Assembly: GCF_006438725.1 (NCBI RefSeq) | Contig: NZ_RCZD01000002.1 | Span: 311,294-375,293, forward strand | Length of the DNA: 64,000 nucleotides | Origin: Ewingella americana | GTDB taxonomy: Bacteria; Pseudomonadota; Gammaproteobacteria; Enterobacterales; Enterobacteriaceae | Direction: 5' to 3' | In this document: positions 16,939-25,288 of the stretch, one piece after another | Numbering within the stretch: the first letter of the stretch is position 1 | Layout of the letters: each line of letters starts with the position of its first letter | Notes under the pieces: generated by a model | Told to the model about the DNA's origin: nothing | What the model saw: only the letters and a program-made list of their open reading frames with translations | Databases searched by the model: none | Program-made: the position numbers and the translations under genes

Positions 16939-19467
16939 ATGACGACCACCGTTTTGAACCTTGAAGGTTTATCCTGCGGGCATTGCGTGGCCTCCACGCG
17001 CAAAGCATTAGAAGCCGTTCCCGGCACCACTCAGGTTGACGTCGAACTGAACAAAGCCGTTGTACAAAGTTCAGCCACCAGCCAGCAGTTGATCGACGCG
17101 GTTGAAAACGCCGGGTATCACGCAGTACTGGCGGGTGAAGTTCACCCAAAATCTGAGCCGCTGACCGAAAAGGCGAATACTTTACCGGAACCCCTGTCAG
17201 CGGCTGCCCAACCTGTTCCGGTCAATCCCCAGGATGACAATGTTCAACTGTTACTCAGCGGCATGAGCTGCGCCAGTTGCGTGAGTAAAGTGCAAAAAGC
17301 ACTCGAAAGCGTGGAGGGTGTGGCGCAGGCGCGGGTCAATCTGGCGGAACGCAGTGCACTGGTGAGCGGCTCGGCCGACCAGCAGGCGCTGATTAACGCC
17401 GTTGAGCGCGCAGGTTATGGCGCAGAAATTATTATTGATGAAACCAAACGCCGTGAGCGGCAGCAGCAAACCGCACGTCGCAGCATGATCCGCTTCAGCT
17501 GGCAGGCCGCACTCGGTCTGGCGGCCGGTATTCCGATGATGCTGTGGGGGCTGCTCGGCGGTGAAATGATGGTCACTGCCGCAAATCAGACCGGCTGGCT
17601 GATTGTCGGGCTGTTGACGCTGACAATCATGGTGGTTGCGGGTGGCCATTTTTACCGCAGCGCGTGGAAAAGCCTGATGCACGGTAGCGCAAATATGGAC
17701 ACGCTGGTATCGCTCGGGACCGGTGCCGCCTGGGTGTTCTCCTTCGCGGTCTCGCTATGGCCGGACGTGTTCCCGATGCAAGCACGCCACCTTTATTACG
17801 AAGCCAGCGTGATGATCATCGGCCTGATTAACCTCGGTCACGCACTGGAACAACGCGGGCGACAGCGCTCGTCCAAAGCGCTGGAACGCCTGCTCGACTT
17901 AACCCCGCCAACGGCGAGGGTCGTCACCGAACAGGGCGAAGTCACCCTGCCGCTGGCAGAGGTTCAGCAGGGCATGACGCTGCGCCTGACGACCGGTGAC
18001 CGCGTGCCGGTTGACGGCGAAATACTGAGCGGTGAAGCCTGGATGGATGAGGCCATGCTGACCGGAGAACCGGTCGCACAGCAGAAATCATCGGGCGAAA
18101 ACGTGCATGCAGGAACACTGGTGAAAGACGGCAGCGTGCTGTTCCGGGCGGATGCCATCGGCAGCCAGACGACGCTGTCGCGCATTATCAACCTGGTACG
18201 ACAGGCGCAAAGTAGTAAGCCAGAAATCGGCAAGCTGGCGGATAAAATCTCCTCGGTATTTGTCCCTGCCGTGGTGCTGATTGCCCTGTTCAGCGGCGCG
18301 ATGTGGTACTTCTTCGGCCCGCAGCCTCAGTTGGTGTACACGCTGGTGATCGTCACCACCGTGTTGATTATTGCCTGCCCTTGCGCATTGGGTCTGGCCA
18401 CACCGATGTCAATTACTGCCGGTGTGGGCCGCGCCGCCGAATTTGGTGTACTGGTCCGTGATGCTGATGCGCTGCAAAAAGCCAGTTCAGTCACCACCCT
18501 GGTGTTCGACAAAACCGGTACCCTGACGGAGGGCCAGCCCAAACTGACTGATATTTTCTGCTTTGAAGGGGTTGATGAGTCTCTGGCGCTGAGTTGGGCG
18601 GCGGGTCTGGAACAAGGATCACGCCATCCCCTGGCGCAGGCCATCATTGACCGCGCGGCCGGAATACCGCTTGCTGAGGTGCATAATTTCCGCACGCTGG
18701 GGGGGCTGGGGTTAAGCGGTGATGCCAATGGCGTCACGCTGCTGCTGGGCAATAAGGCGTTGCTGGAAGCACATCAGGTGGACGTCAGCGAAGCGGAAAC
18801 CACGCTGAATGAACAGGCGGAACAGGGAGCGACACCGGTACTGCTGGCGGCTAACGGTAAACTCGCCGCGCTGTTTTCCCTGAAAGATCCGCTGCGGGAA
18901 GACAGTGTCAGCGCATTACAACGCCTGCATGGGCTGGGTTACCATCTGGTGATGCTGACCGGCGATAACTCGCGCACGGCGCAGGCGGTGGCGGCACTGG
19001 CAGGGATTGATACGGTGATCGCGGGCGTTCGTCCTGACGGCAAAGCTGAAGCAATAAAACAGCTACAGGCGCAGGGCCAGCAGGTGGCAATGATTGGTGA
19101 TGGCATTAACGACGCCCCCGCGCAGGCGCAGGCGGATGTGGGTATCGCCATGGGTGGCGGCAGCGATGTTGCTATTGAAACCGCGGCGATCACCCTGATG
19201 CGCCCAAGCCTGCACGGTGTCGCCGATGCCATGGCGATGTCAAAAGCCACGCTGCGCAACATGAAGCAAAACTTGCTGGGTGCCTTTGTCTATAACGTCA
19301 TTGGTATTCCAATTGCCGCCGGGGTGCTCTACCCGCTGACCGGCACGTTGCTTAGCCCAGTGGTAGCCGGTGCAGCGATGGCGCTGTCATCAATCACCGT
19401 GGTGGCCAACGCGAACCGTTTGTTGCGCTTCACCCCGAAAAATCAAGACTTTCCCCCTGTTCGCTGA
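16939..19467 (+). CDS. copA: Copper-exporting P1B-type ATPase CopA
   Basis: Inner-membrane Cu(I) exporter, 842 residues. Two N-terminal heavy-metal domains carry GLSCGHC (Cys13, Cys16) and GMSCASC (Cys111, Cys114). The membrane metal site is CPC at 480-482 ([13 protein letters not shown]), the phosphorylated Asp is D524 in DKTGT, and LTGEP (actuator), GSRHPLA (the HP motif of P1B ATPases), MLTGDN and GDGINDAPA complete the catalytic core. I chose the ATG after AATGAGGA in the message made from the CueR promoter. A probable programmed -1 frameshift signal sits at codons 69-71 and would release a free copper chaperone. Confidence 0.98.
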   Translation: MTTTVLNLEGLSCGHCVASTRKALEAVPGTTQVDVELNKAVVQSSATSQQLIDAVENAGYHAVLAGEVHPKSEPLTEKANTLPEPLSAAAQPVPVNPQDDNVQLLLSGMSCASCVSKVQKALESVEGVAQARVNLAERSALVSGSADQQALINAVERAGYGAEIIIDETKRRERQQQTARRSMIRFSWQAALGLAAGIPMMLWGLLGGEMMVTAANQTGWLIVGLLTLTIMVVAGGHFYRSAWKSLMHGSANMDTLVSLGTGAAWVFSFAVSLWPDVFPMQARHLYYEASVMIIGLINLGHALEQRGRQRSSKALERLLDLTPPTARVVTEQGEVTLPLAEVQQGMTLRLTTGDRVPVDGEILSGEAWMDEAMLTGEPVAQQKSSGENVHAGTLVKDGSVLFRADAIGSQTTLSRIINLVRQAQSSKPEIGKLADKISSVFVPAVVLIALFSGAMWYFFGPQPQLVYTLVIVTTVLIIACPCALGLATPMSITAGVGRAAEFGVLVRDADALQKASSVTTLVFDKTGTLTEGQPKLTDIFCFEGVDESLALSWAAGLEQGSRHPLAQAIIDRAAGIPLAEVHNFRTLGGLGLSGDANGVTLLLGNKALLEAHQVDVSEAETTLNEQAEQGATPVLLAANGKLAALFSLKDPLREDSVSALQRLHGLGYHLVMLTGDNSRTAQAVAALAGIDTVIAGVRPDGKAEAIKQLQAQGQQVAMIGDGINDAPAQAQADVGIAMGGGSDVAIETAAITLMRPSLHGVADAMAMSKATLRNMKQNLLGAFVYNVIGIPIAAGVLYPLTGTLLSPVVAGAAMALSSITVVANANRLLRFTPKNQDFPPVR
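17145..17205 (+). promoter_or_regulatory. Probable -1 frameshift signal producing CopA(Z) chaperone
   Basis: In the copA frame the codons CAC CCA AAA form the slippery heptamer C CCA AAA (17145-17151). Four bases later starts a perfect 10-bp stem, AGCCGCTGAC (17156-17165) with GTCAGCGGCT (17196-17205), enclosing a 30-base loop that could form a pseudoknot. After a -1 slip the next codons are ATC then TGA, ending a 72-residue product that is exactly the first metal-binding domain. E. coli copA uses C CCA AAG at the same place to make the CopA(Z) chaperone. Conservation of position and immediate stop supports function; it is not proven here. Confidence 0.8.
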
Positions 19468-19518
19468 ACCGGTGACGCGATAGCATGTCCCTTCGTTCAT
19501 TGAAGGAGACAACGCCGC

Positions 19519-20328
19519 ATGGGCCATATTTTTTACCAACTTGCCCGCTGGCTGGGTCTGCTTTCACCCGCGGAATATCACTATCCGGCCATCGATGTGC
19601 AGCTTCCCGGCGATCGACATTTGCATCTGGTGGGCAGCATTCACATGGGCACGATTGACATGCAACCGCTGCCCGAACTACTGATTAAACGCCTTACGCA
19701 GGCCGACGCGCTGATTGTTGAAGCGGACATCAGCGGCGCCGAAGCCCCTTTCGGCGACGCCGAGGATCTGCCCCCGCTGGCAGAACGGCTGACCGCACAA
19801 CAGTACCAGCAGGTCGAGAGTTTGTGTGATGAGCTGGGCACCCCAGTCTACAGCATAGACGCAATGCCCTGCTGGCATGTCGCGCTGATGTTGCAGGCCG
19901 GACAAGCGCAGCGTTTGGGGTTACGGGGCGAATACGGCATCGACTATCAACTGTTGCAGGCCGCCAGTCAGCAGCAGAAAAAAGTGATTGAACTTGAAGG
20001 TGCGCAGGAGCAGTTGGCGCTGTTAAAACAGCTGCCTGAAGACGGCCGGGCGCTGCTCGATGATACCCTGACCCACTGGCATACCAACGCACGCCTGCTA
20101 CAAACCATGATCAGTTGGTGGCTGGAGTCACAACCGAGCCAGCCGATTGAGCAGTTGCCCAATACGTTCAGCAATGAACTTTATGATGTGCTGATGCATC
20201 AGCGCAATCAACGCTGGAAACAGCAACTTAACGCCCTGCCAGCGGGCAACTATGTGGTTGCCGTCGGCGCGCTGCATCTGTATGGCGAAGGAAATCTGCC
20301 GGATCTGCTACAGGAAGGAAAGCGTTGA
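19519..20328 (+). CDS. ybaP: TraB/GumN-family protein YbaP
   Basis: 269 residues, homologous to E. coli YbaP. The family's two GX2H-type motifs are visible: HLVGSIHMG near the N-terminus and VVAVGALHLYGEGNL at the C-terminus; members are thought to be metal-dependent peptidase-like proteins (Tiki/TraB fold). Between them lie DALIVEADIS, LRGEYGIDYQLLQAA and DDTLTHWHTNARLLQ. No signal peptide is evident. It follows copA by 51 bases. The physiological function is unknown. Confidence 0.92.
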   Translation: MGHIFYQLARWLGLLSPAEYHYPAIDVQLPGDRHLHLVGSIHMGTIDMQPLPELLIKRLTQADALIVEADISGAEAPFGDAEDLPPLAERLTAQQYQQVESLCDELGTPVYSIDAMPCWHVALMLQAGQAQRLGLRGEYGIDYQLLQAASQQQKKVIELEGAQEQLALLKQLPEDGRALLDDTLTHWHTNARLLQTMISWWLESQPSQPIEQLPNTFSNELYDVLMHQRNQRWKQQLNALPAGNYVVAVGALHLYGEGNLPDLLQEGKR

Positions 20329-20357
20329 AGCACTGACAATTCGAAGGAAAAGAGGAT

Positions 20358-20453
20358 AAAAAAATGGCCAATATCTCTATTGGCCAGTCAAAGAGGAACT
20401 TCTTTTATTAGTTATAGCTTCAGCACTGGCCCCTTACAAGGCACAGCACCGGC
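20358..20453 (-). ncRNA. chiX: ChiX (MicM/SroB) Hfq-dependent small RNA
   Basis: The minus strand reads GAAGTTCCTCTTTGACTGG, then a perfect 8-bp stem (20365-20372 with 20379-20386) and seven U residues. This is almost identical to the 3' half of E. coli ChiX, including the UUCCUCUUUGAC seed that pairs with chiP and chb transcripts, and it lies between ybaP and ybaK as in E. coli. The 5' half has diverged. The 5' end given is inferred from a -35/-10 pair TTGCCA (20489-20484) and TAACCT (20465-20460) with an 18-bp spacer. ChiX silences chitoporin synthesis until chitobiose-operon RNA traps it. Confidence 0.88.
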
Positions 20454-20669
20454 GGCGGTAGGTTAGCAATCTGCATTGGGTCTTGGCAACACCCATTCGC
20501 TGGACTACTATTTGCTCTTCGCTCAATAATTACTCTTTGTTGTTTAGTATCAAAAGATTGAGCAGGGTTATTATTTTTTTGCTAATTAAGTCATCGTGGT
20601 CGCCGGAAGCCTTTTGTGGTGACTGACACGGTGACTTTTTTATTGGAATGTTCTGTCAGGGGATTGGTC

Positions 20670-21149
20670 ATGACACCAGCAGTAAACTTATTGGAAAAAA
20701 ACAAGGTGGCCTTCACGCTCCACCCTTACGAGCACAGCAGTGATGAAACCAACTTCGGCGATGAGGCGGTGAAAAAACTCGGGCTGGATGCACGTCAGGT
20801 TTATAAAACATTGCTGGTGGCACTCAACGGTGACGCGAAAAATCTGGCTGTGGCCGTGACGCCGGTCGCCACCCAGTTGGATTTGAAAAAAGTCGCCAGG
20901 GCGCTCGGAGCCAAGAAAGTCGATATGGCGGATCCACAGCTGGCGCAGCGTGTAACCGGATATCTGGTCGGTGGAATAAGTCCGCTGGGGCAGAAAAAAC
21001 TGCTGCCGACGGTGATTGATAGCCCTGCGCAGAACTTTGCCACCATTTTTGTATCCGGGGGTAAACGCGGACTTGATATTGAGCTGGCCGCCAGCGATCT
21101 TTGTAGCCTGCTGCGCGGAAAGTTTGCTGACATCGCAAAAATCGACTAA
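20670..21149 (+). CDS. ybaK: Cys-tRNA(Pro)/Cys-tRNA(Cys) deacylase YbaK
   Basis: Trans-editing protein (159 residues) that hydrolyses Cys-tRNA-Pro made by ProRS. Family segments: [68 protein letters not shown] with the key Lys, and [16 protein letters not shown]. The start is the ATG after CAGGGGAT; an 18-codon upstream extension is not conserved. The 216 bases between chiX and this gene are AT-rich with no recognised element. In E. coli ushA lies between ybaK and fsr; here fsr follows directly. Confidence 0.96.
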   Translation: MTPAVNLLEKNKVAFTLHPYEHSSDETNFGDEAVKKLGLDARQVYKTLLVALNGDAKNLAVAVTPVATQLDLKKVARALGAKKVDMADPQLAQRVTGYLVGGISPLGQKKLLPTVIDSPAQNFATIFVSGGKRGLDIELAASDLCSLLRGKFADIAKID

Positions 21150-21201
21150 CTCAATCCGCTACCGTCAACAACGACAACAACAAGAAGAAAGGCCCGACTG
21201 A

Positions 21202-22419
21202 ATGACCGACCGTACTGACATCCCCGCTCCGCCGCCAGTGAGCGCCGTGAAGCGCACCGCCTTTTCCATTCTCGCCGCCATCAGCGTTTCGCATCTGCTC
21301 AATGACATGATCCAGTCGCTGATCCTGGCGATTTACCCACTGCTGCAAAATGAGTTCTCCCTCAGCTTTACGCAGATCGGCATGATCACCCTGACCTACC
21401 AGATCACCGCTTCGCTATTGCAGCCGCTGATTGGCTATTACACCGATAAACATCCGCAACCTTATTCGTTGCCGATTGGCATGGGCTTTACCCTGTCCGG
21501 TCTGCTGTTGCTGTCGGTAGCGCAGACCTTCCCGCTGGTGCTGGTGGCGGCGGCGCTGGTCGGTACCGGTTCATCGGTGTTCCACCCGGAGTCTTCACGC
21601 GTGGCACGCATGGCCTCGGGTGGGCGTCACGGTCTGGCGCAGTCGGTATTCCAGGTCGGTGGCAACTTCGGCAGTTCACTCGGACCCTTGCTGGCAGCGC
21701 TTATCATTGCGCCATACGGTAAAGGCAATGTGGCGTGGTTCTCACTGGCGGCGCTGCTTGGCATCGTGGTGTTGCTGCAAGTCAGTAAGTGGTATCGCCA
21801 ACAGCAGCAGATCATCAAGAAACGCAGCCCGGTGGCCGGCAATGTGACGGTGCTTCCACGCAAAACCGTGGCGTTATCGATGGGTATTCTGCTGGTCCTG
21901 GTGTTCTCGAAATACTTCTACCTGACCAGCCTGAGCAGTTATTACACCTTCTATCTGATTCACAAATTCGGCGTGTCAATTCAGAACGCGCAGATCCACC
22001 TGTTTGTGTTTCTGTTCGCCGTGGCGGCAGGCACTATTATTGGCGGACCGGTTGGCGATAAGATCGGCCGCAAATACGTCATTTGGGCCTCAATTCTTGG
22101 CGTAGCGCCCTTCACGCTGATGCTGCCTCACGCCAACCTGATGTGGACCAGCATATTGAGCGTGATTATCGGGGTGATTCTTGCATCCGCGTTCTCAGCG
22201 ATTTTAGTCTTCGCACAGGAACTGATCCCCGGCAAAGTAGGAATGGTGTCCGGGTTATTCTTCGGTCTGGCGTTTGGTATGGGTGGCCTTGGCGCAGCAG
22301 TGTTGGGCTATGTGGCAGACCGCACCAGCATTGAGCTGGTCTATCAGATCTGTGCCTTCCTACCCCTCCTCGGGATTCTGACGGCATTCCTGCCGAATCT
22401 TGAACGAAAACAGTCTTAA
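21202..22419 (+). CDS. fsr: Fosmidomycin resistance MFS exporter Fsr
   Basis: Major facilitator superfamily drug exporter, 405 residues, about 12 transmembrane segments. It begins with SILAAISVSHLLNDMIQSLI, the characteristic Fsr N-terminus. The MFS loop motif is seen as GYYTDKHPQPYSLPIGM and its repeat GPVGDKIGRKYVIW. In E. coli it confers fosmidomycin resistance. A hairpin terminator follows. Confidence 0.95.
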   Translation: MTDRTDIPAPPPVSAVKRTAFSILAAISVSHLLNDMIQSLILAIYPLLQNEFSLSFTQIGMITLTYQITASLLQPLIGYYTDKHPQPYSLPIGMGFTLSGLLLLSVAQTFPLVLVAAALVGTGSSVFHPESSRVARMASGGRHGLAQSVFQVGGNFGSSLGPLLAALIIAPYGKGNVAWFSLAALLGIVVLLQVSKWYRQQQQIIKKRSPVAGNVTVLPRKTVALSMGILLVLVFSKYFYLTSLSSYYTFYLIHKFGVSIQNAQIHLFVFLFAVAAGTIIGGPVGDKIGRKYVIWASILGVAPFTLMLPHANLMWTSILSVIIGVILASAFSAILVFAQELIPGKVGMVSGLFFGLAFGMGGLGAAVLGYVADRTSIELVYQICAFLPLLGILTAFLPNLERKQS

Positions 22420-22431
22420 ACCTCCTGCCTT

Positions 22432-22461
22432 GTGCTGCCGGTACTGAAGTATCGGCAGCAC
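22432..22461 (+). terminator. Terminator after fsr
   Basis: GTGCTGCCG / CGGCAGCAC, extendable by TAC / GTA, beginning 12 bases after the stop and followed by CTTTGCCTTG. Strong stem, modest U-tract. Confidence 0.7.
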
Positions 22462-22628
22462 CTTTGCCTTGTCCGATCAAACCTTGCTGTGCAAAACTCA
22501 GTTAAATGTCACTCTCAGCCTGATTTTCTTCAGGCGCGTTATTTTTGATATTCAGGGCACTTTTTCCTGCACATCAAAACCCGATTTACCATAAACTGGT
22601 TAACAATCTCTTACATTTACACAAAATG

Positions 22629-22742
22629 ATTCGAGTTGCAGCACGACGGCAACTGAATGAGTCCCGGGGAGCATGGCCGCCCATGTGACCTGGGTGAATG
22701 AAGGCAGCCAACAAAGCCGCAACGCGAAGCATGACGTGTATA
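22629..22742 (+). repeat. ERIC (IRU) element upstream of ybaL
   Basis: A diverged ERIC copy in the same orientation as the one before qmcA: TCGAGTTGCAGCACGACGGC left end, GTCCCGGGGAGCATG, CCATGTGACCTGGGTGAATG, AAGGCAGCCAAC and the right end CGAAGCATGACGTGTATA. The remaining 22462-22628 is AT-rich without a gene. The element ends 31 bases before the ybaL start codon. Confidence 0.82.
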
Positions 22743-22773
22743 TTGGCCTGATGTATCGCAAGAAGGAGTCTGG

Positions 22774-24465
22774 ATGCACAATTCTACGCCCTTGATCACT
22801 ACTATCGTCGGCGGCCTGGTGCTGGCGTTCCTGTTCGGGATGCTCGCCAATCGTCTTAAAATCTCCCCTCTGGTTGGCTATCTGGCCGCAGGCGTTCTGG
22901 CCGGGCCGTTCACGCCGGGTTTTGTCGCGGATACTTCTCTTGCTCCAGAGCTGGCGGAAATTGGCGTCATCCTGCTGATGTTTGGCGTAGGTTTGCATTT
23001 CTCCCTCAAAGATCTTCTGGCGGTTAAATCCATCGCCATTCCCGGCGCAGTGATCCAAATCGCCGTCGCAACGCTGCTCGGTATCGGCCTGTCGCGGCTA
23101 CTCGGCTGGGATCTGGGTGCGGGAGTGGTCTTCGGATTGTGCCTTTCCACCGCCAGTACCGTGGTGTTGCTGCGCGCGCTGGAGGAACGGCAACTGATTG
23201 ACAGCCAGCGTGGGCAGATTGCCATCGGCTGGCTGATTGTTGAAGATCTGGTGATGGTGCTGGCGCTGGTTCTGCTGCCGGCCTTCAGCAATATGATTGA
23301 CAATAATCACTCCAGTTTCACCGGTCTCGCTCTGGAGTTGGTGATAACCCTCGGTAAAGTCGTGGCTTTCGTTACGCTGATGTTAGTGGTTGGCCGCCGT
23401 CTGGTGCCATGGATTCTGGCCAAAACCGCCAGTACCGGCTCGCGTGAGCTGTTTACGCTGGCCGTGTTGGCGCTGGCGCTGGGTATCGCGTATGGCGCCG
23501 TCAAACTGTTCGACGTCTCCTTCGCATTGGGTGCGTTCTTTGCCGGGATGGTATTGAATGAATCCGAACTCAGCCATCGTGCGGCGCATGACACCCTGCC
23601 GCTGCGCGATGCCTTTGCAGTGCTGTTCTTTGTGTCGGTCGGCATGCTGTTTGACCCGCTGATTATTCTGCATGAGCCGCTGGCCGTGCTGGCAACGCTC
23701 GGCATCATCGTGTTCGGTAAGTCCATCGCCGCCTTCCTGCTGGTAAAAACCTTCGGCCACTCGCGGCGCACCGCCCTGACGATTTCCGTCAGTCTGGCGC
23801 AGATCGGCGAATTCGCTTTTATTCTGGCCGGGCTTGGCATCACGCTCGGTTTACTGTCAGAACATGGGCGCAATCTGGTGCTGGCCGGAGCGATTCTGTC
23901 AATTATGCTCAATCCGCTGCTGTTCAGTCTGCTGGAAAGTTATCTGGTCAAAACGGAAACTATCGAGGATCAGAGCGTCGAGGAGGCGGTCGAGGACGAG
24001 AAGCAGATCCCCTTCGATTTATGTAACCACGCCCTGCTGGTCGGTTATGGGCGCGTCGGCAGCCTGTTGGGTGAAAAGCTACAAGCTGCCGGGATCCCGC
24101 TGGTAGTAATTGAAAACTCCCGGCCACGGGTCGAAGCGCTGCGTGCACAGGGCATCAGCACGGTGCTCGGTAATGCGGCCAATCAGGAAGTGATGGATCT
24201 GGCCCGTCTCGACTGTGCCCGCTGGCTACTGGTGACCATTCCTAACGGCTACGAAGCCGGTGAGATTGTCGCGTCTGCCCGCGTCAAGCGCCCTAACATC
24301 GAGATCATCGCCCGCGCCCACTACGACGACGAGGTGCAATACATCATGGAGCGTGGAGCCAATGAAGTGGTGATGGGTGAACGGGAAATCGCCAATAGCA
24401 TGCTGAACATGTTGCACGTCGATCTGCTCAGCGACGAAGAGAAGCGACCATTTTGCCCGACTTGA
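22774..24465 (+). CDS. ybaL: CPA2-family cation/proton antiporter YbaL (KefB-like)
   Basis: Inner-membrane monovalent cation:proton antiporter with a C-terminal TrkA-N (RCK) domain, 563 residues. About 12 hydrophobic segments span residues 1-390, followed by the nucleotide-binding motif ALLVGYGRVGSLLGEKL and VVIENSRPRVEALRAQG, GNAANQEVMDLARL. The N-terminus TPLITTIVGGLVLAFLFGML and the GYLAAGVLAGPFTPGFV segment match E. coli YbaL. A ribosome site AAGAAGGAG precedes the start. Physiological ion not established. Confidence 0.94.
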   Translation: MHNSTPLITTIVGGLVLAFLFGMLANRLKISPLVGYLAAGVLAGPFTPGFVADTSLAPELAEIGVILLMFGVGLHFSLKDLLAVKSIAIPGAVIQIAVATLLGIGLSRLLGWDLGAGVVFGLCLSTASTVVLLRALEERQLIDSQRGQIAIGWLIVEDLVMVLALVLLPAFSNMIDNNHSSFTGLALELVITLGKVVAFVTLMLVVGRRLVPWILAKTASTGSRELFTLAVLALALGIAYGAVKLFDVSFALGAFFAGMVLNESELSHRAAHDTLPLRDAFAVLFFVSVGMLFDPLIILHEPLAVLATLGIIVFGKSIAAFLLVKTFGHSRRTALTISVSLAQIGEFAFILAGLGITLGLLSEHGRNLVLAGAILSIMLNPLLFSLLESYLVKTETIEDQSVEEAVEDEKQIPFDLCNHALLVGYGRVGSLLGEKLQAAGIPLVVIENSRPRVEALRAQGISTVLGNAANQEVMDLARLDCARWLLVTIPNGYEAGEIVASARVKRPNIEIIARAHYDDEVQYIMERGANEVVMGEREIANSMLNMLHVDLLSDEEKRPFCPT

Positions 24466-24483
24466 TGCAGGAATAAATAACCC

Positions 24484-24515
24484 GGGCGCGGCATGATGCT
24501 GCGCCCTTTTGTTTT
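24484..24515 (+). terminator. Terminator after ybaL
   Basis: GGGCGCGGC / GCTGCGCCC-type stem with loop ATGAT, followed by TTTTGTTTT. It overlaps the 3' end of the convergent Nlp-type gene. Confidence 0.88.
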
Positions 24516-24771
24516 ATGCCTTTCTCAACGTTTTGATAATCACTTTCCCTGCCCCATCGTAATAACGGCTTGGCCAGATCTGCGCCGCAGGAACACCAAT
24601 CGCTCTGGCAATCAGCAATTCCCCTTTCGGCCACGGCCGGCTTAACGCATTCGCCAATGTCGAAGAAGACAAACCCGCCGCCCTCGACGCCGCCGCCAGC
24701 GTGGTGCCCTTCTTACGCAATGCCGCAATAATATCGGCCTGATGCCAGTCGGCGCGTTGGTTTTTACTCAT
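24514..24771 (-). CDS. Nlp/Ner/SfsB-family helix-turn-helix regulator
   Basis: 85 residues starting MSKNQRADWHQADIIAALRK, with a helix-turn-helix seen as LAAASRAAGLSSSTLANALS followed by PWPKGELLIARAIGVPAAQI and WPSRYY. This pattern is that of the Mu Ner / Nlp (SfsB) family: small DNA-binding proteins of phage origin, some acting on maltose genes in E. coli. It sits alone between ybaL and gsk with no operon partner, in a pocket with other non-core sequence. Target genes cannot be deduced. Confidence 0.85.
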   Translation of the reverse strand: MSKNQRADWHQADIIAALRKKGTTLAAASRAAGLSSSTLANALSRPWPKGELLIARAIGVPAAQIWPSRYYDGAGKVIIKTLRKA

Positions 24772-25007
24772 AGTTCACCTCAGTGATTCCAGCTAATCAA
24801 ACGCCATAAAGGCGCATCTGTTTTCCAGTTTTCACAGGGCGCAATTCCCGGCTGCGAACTTGCCACAGCACGATGATCATAATTAAACGAATCACAGGCT
24901 GACAATAGCCGAATCAGTAACTTGCGAGTAAAATTCCAGTAAATATCAGGCATTACATGACGTTGCAGCGAAGGAGAAAACTTTCGATTTAAAAGTCCAG
25001 GCCGCAT
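24772..25007. other. No supported gene (5' side of the Nlp-type gene)
   Basis: 236 bases upstream of the Nlp-type gene. Open frames exist on the minus strand but have no ribosome site or recognisable domain. The promoter of the regulator should lie here; no clear -35/-10 pair was found. Confidence 0.4.
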
Positions 25008-25226
25008 TCAAAAATGGCGCCGAACAAGAGGTGCAAAAACGCGCGTTTTTTTTGCGCGGGTTGAAACCCGCCGTGAGGGCACCGCAACGCGGCGATATTT
25101 TGCGGCTGTAACGGAAATAGCTGAAACATGGCCATCCCGATTCAGCGATAGCGCGGAGTGAAAAGAGCGTAGAGACCAGAGACCCGCGCGACTGCGGGTC
25201 TCTGGTCGGTGTGGGCCGACGCCCAC
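25008..25226 (-). CDS. Possible Ash-like small ORF (doubtful)
   Basis: A 72-codon frame with the text RDGHVSAISVTAAKYRRVA, then VPSRRVSTRAKK. From memory, similar stretches recur in small proteins of enterobacterial prophage and P4-like regions grouped as the Ash family; this is an impression, not a search result. The frame coincides with strong hairpins near its 5' end, so the conserved object could equally be a structured RNA or repeat rather than a protein. No convincing ribosome site. Confidence 0.25.
   Translation of the reverse strand: MGVGPHRPETRSRAGLWSLRSFHSALSLNRDGHVSAISVTAAKYRRVAVPSRRVSTRAKKTRVFAPLVRRHF
25175..25226. repeat. Two adjacent strong hairpins upstream of the gsk 3' end
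   Basis: ACCAGAGACCCGC (25175-25187) and GCGGGTCTCTGGT (25194-25206) form a perfect 13-bp stem with a six-base loop. Four bases later GTGGGC / GCCCAC (25211-25216, 25221-25226) form a second stem. Neither is followed by a U-tract on either strand, so they are not simple terminators. Gene-free sequence continues to the gsk stop at 25289. Confidence 0.7.
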
Positions 25227-25288
25227 GGTTTTGACCTTGAATTGGAATGTGAACTAAAAGCGCATTTGGAGCCGCCGCCCCAACAAAC

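Noticed and set aside
25175-25206. 13-bp hairpin considered as a rho-independent terminator
   Set aside because: No U-tract follows on either strand and no gene ends adjacent to it.
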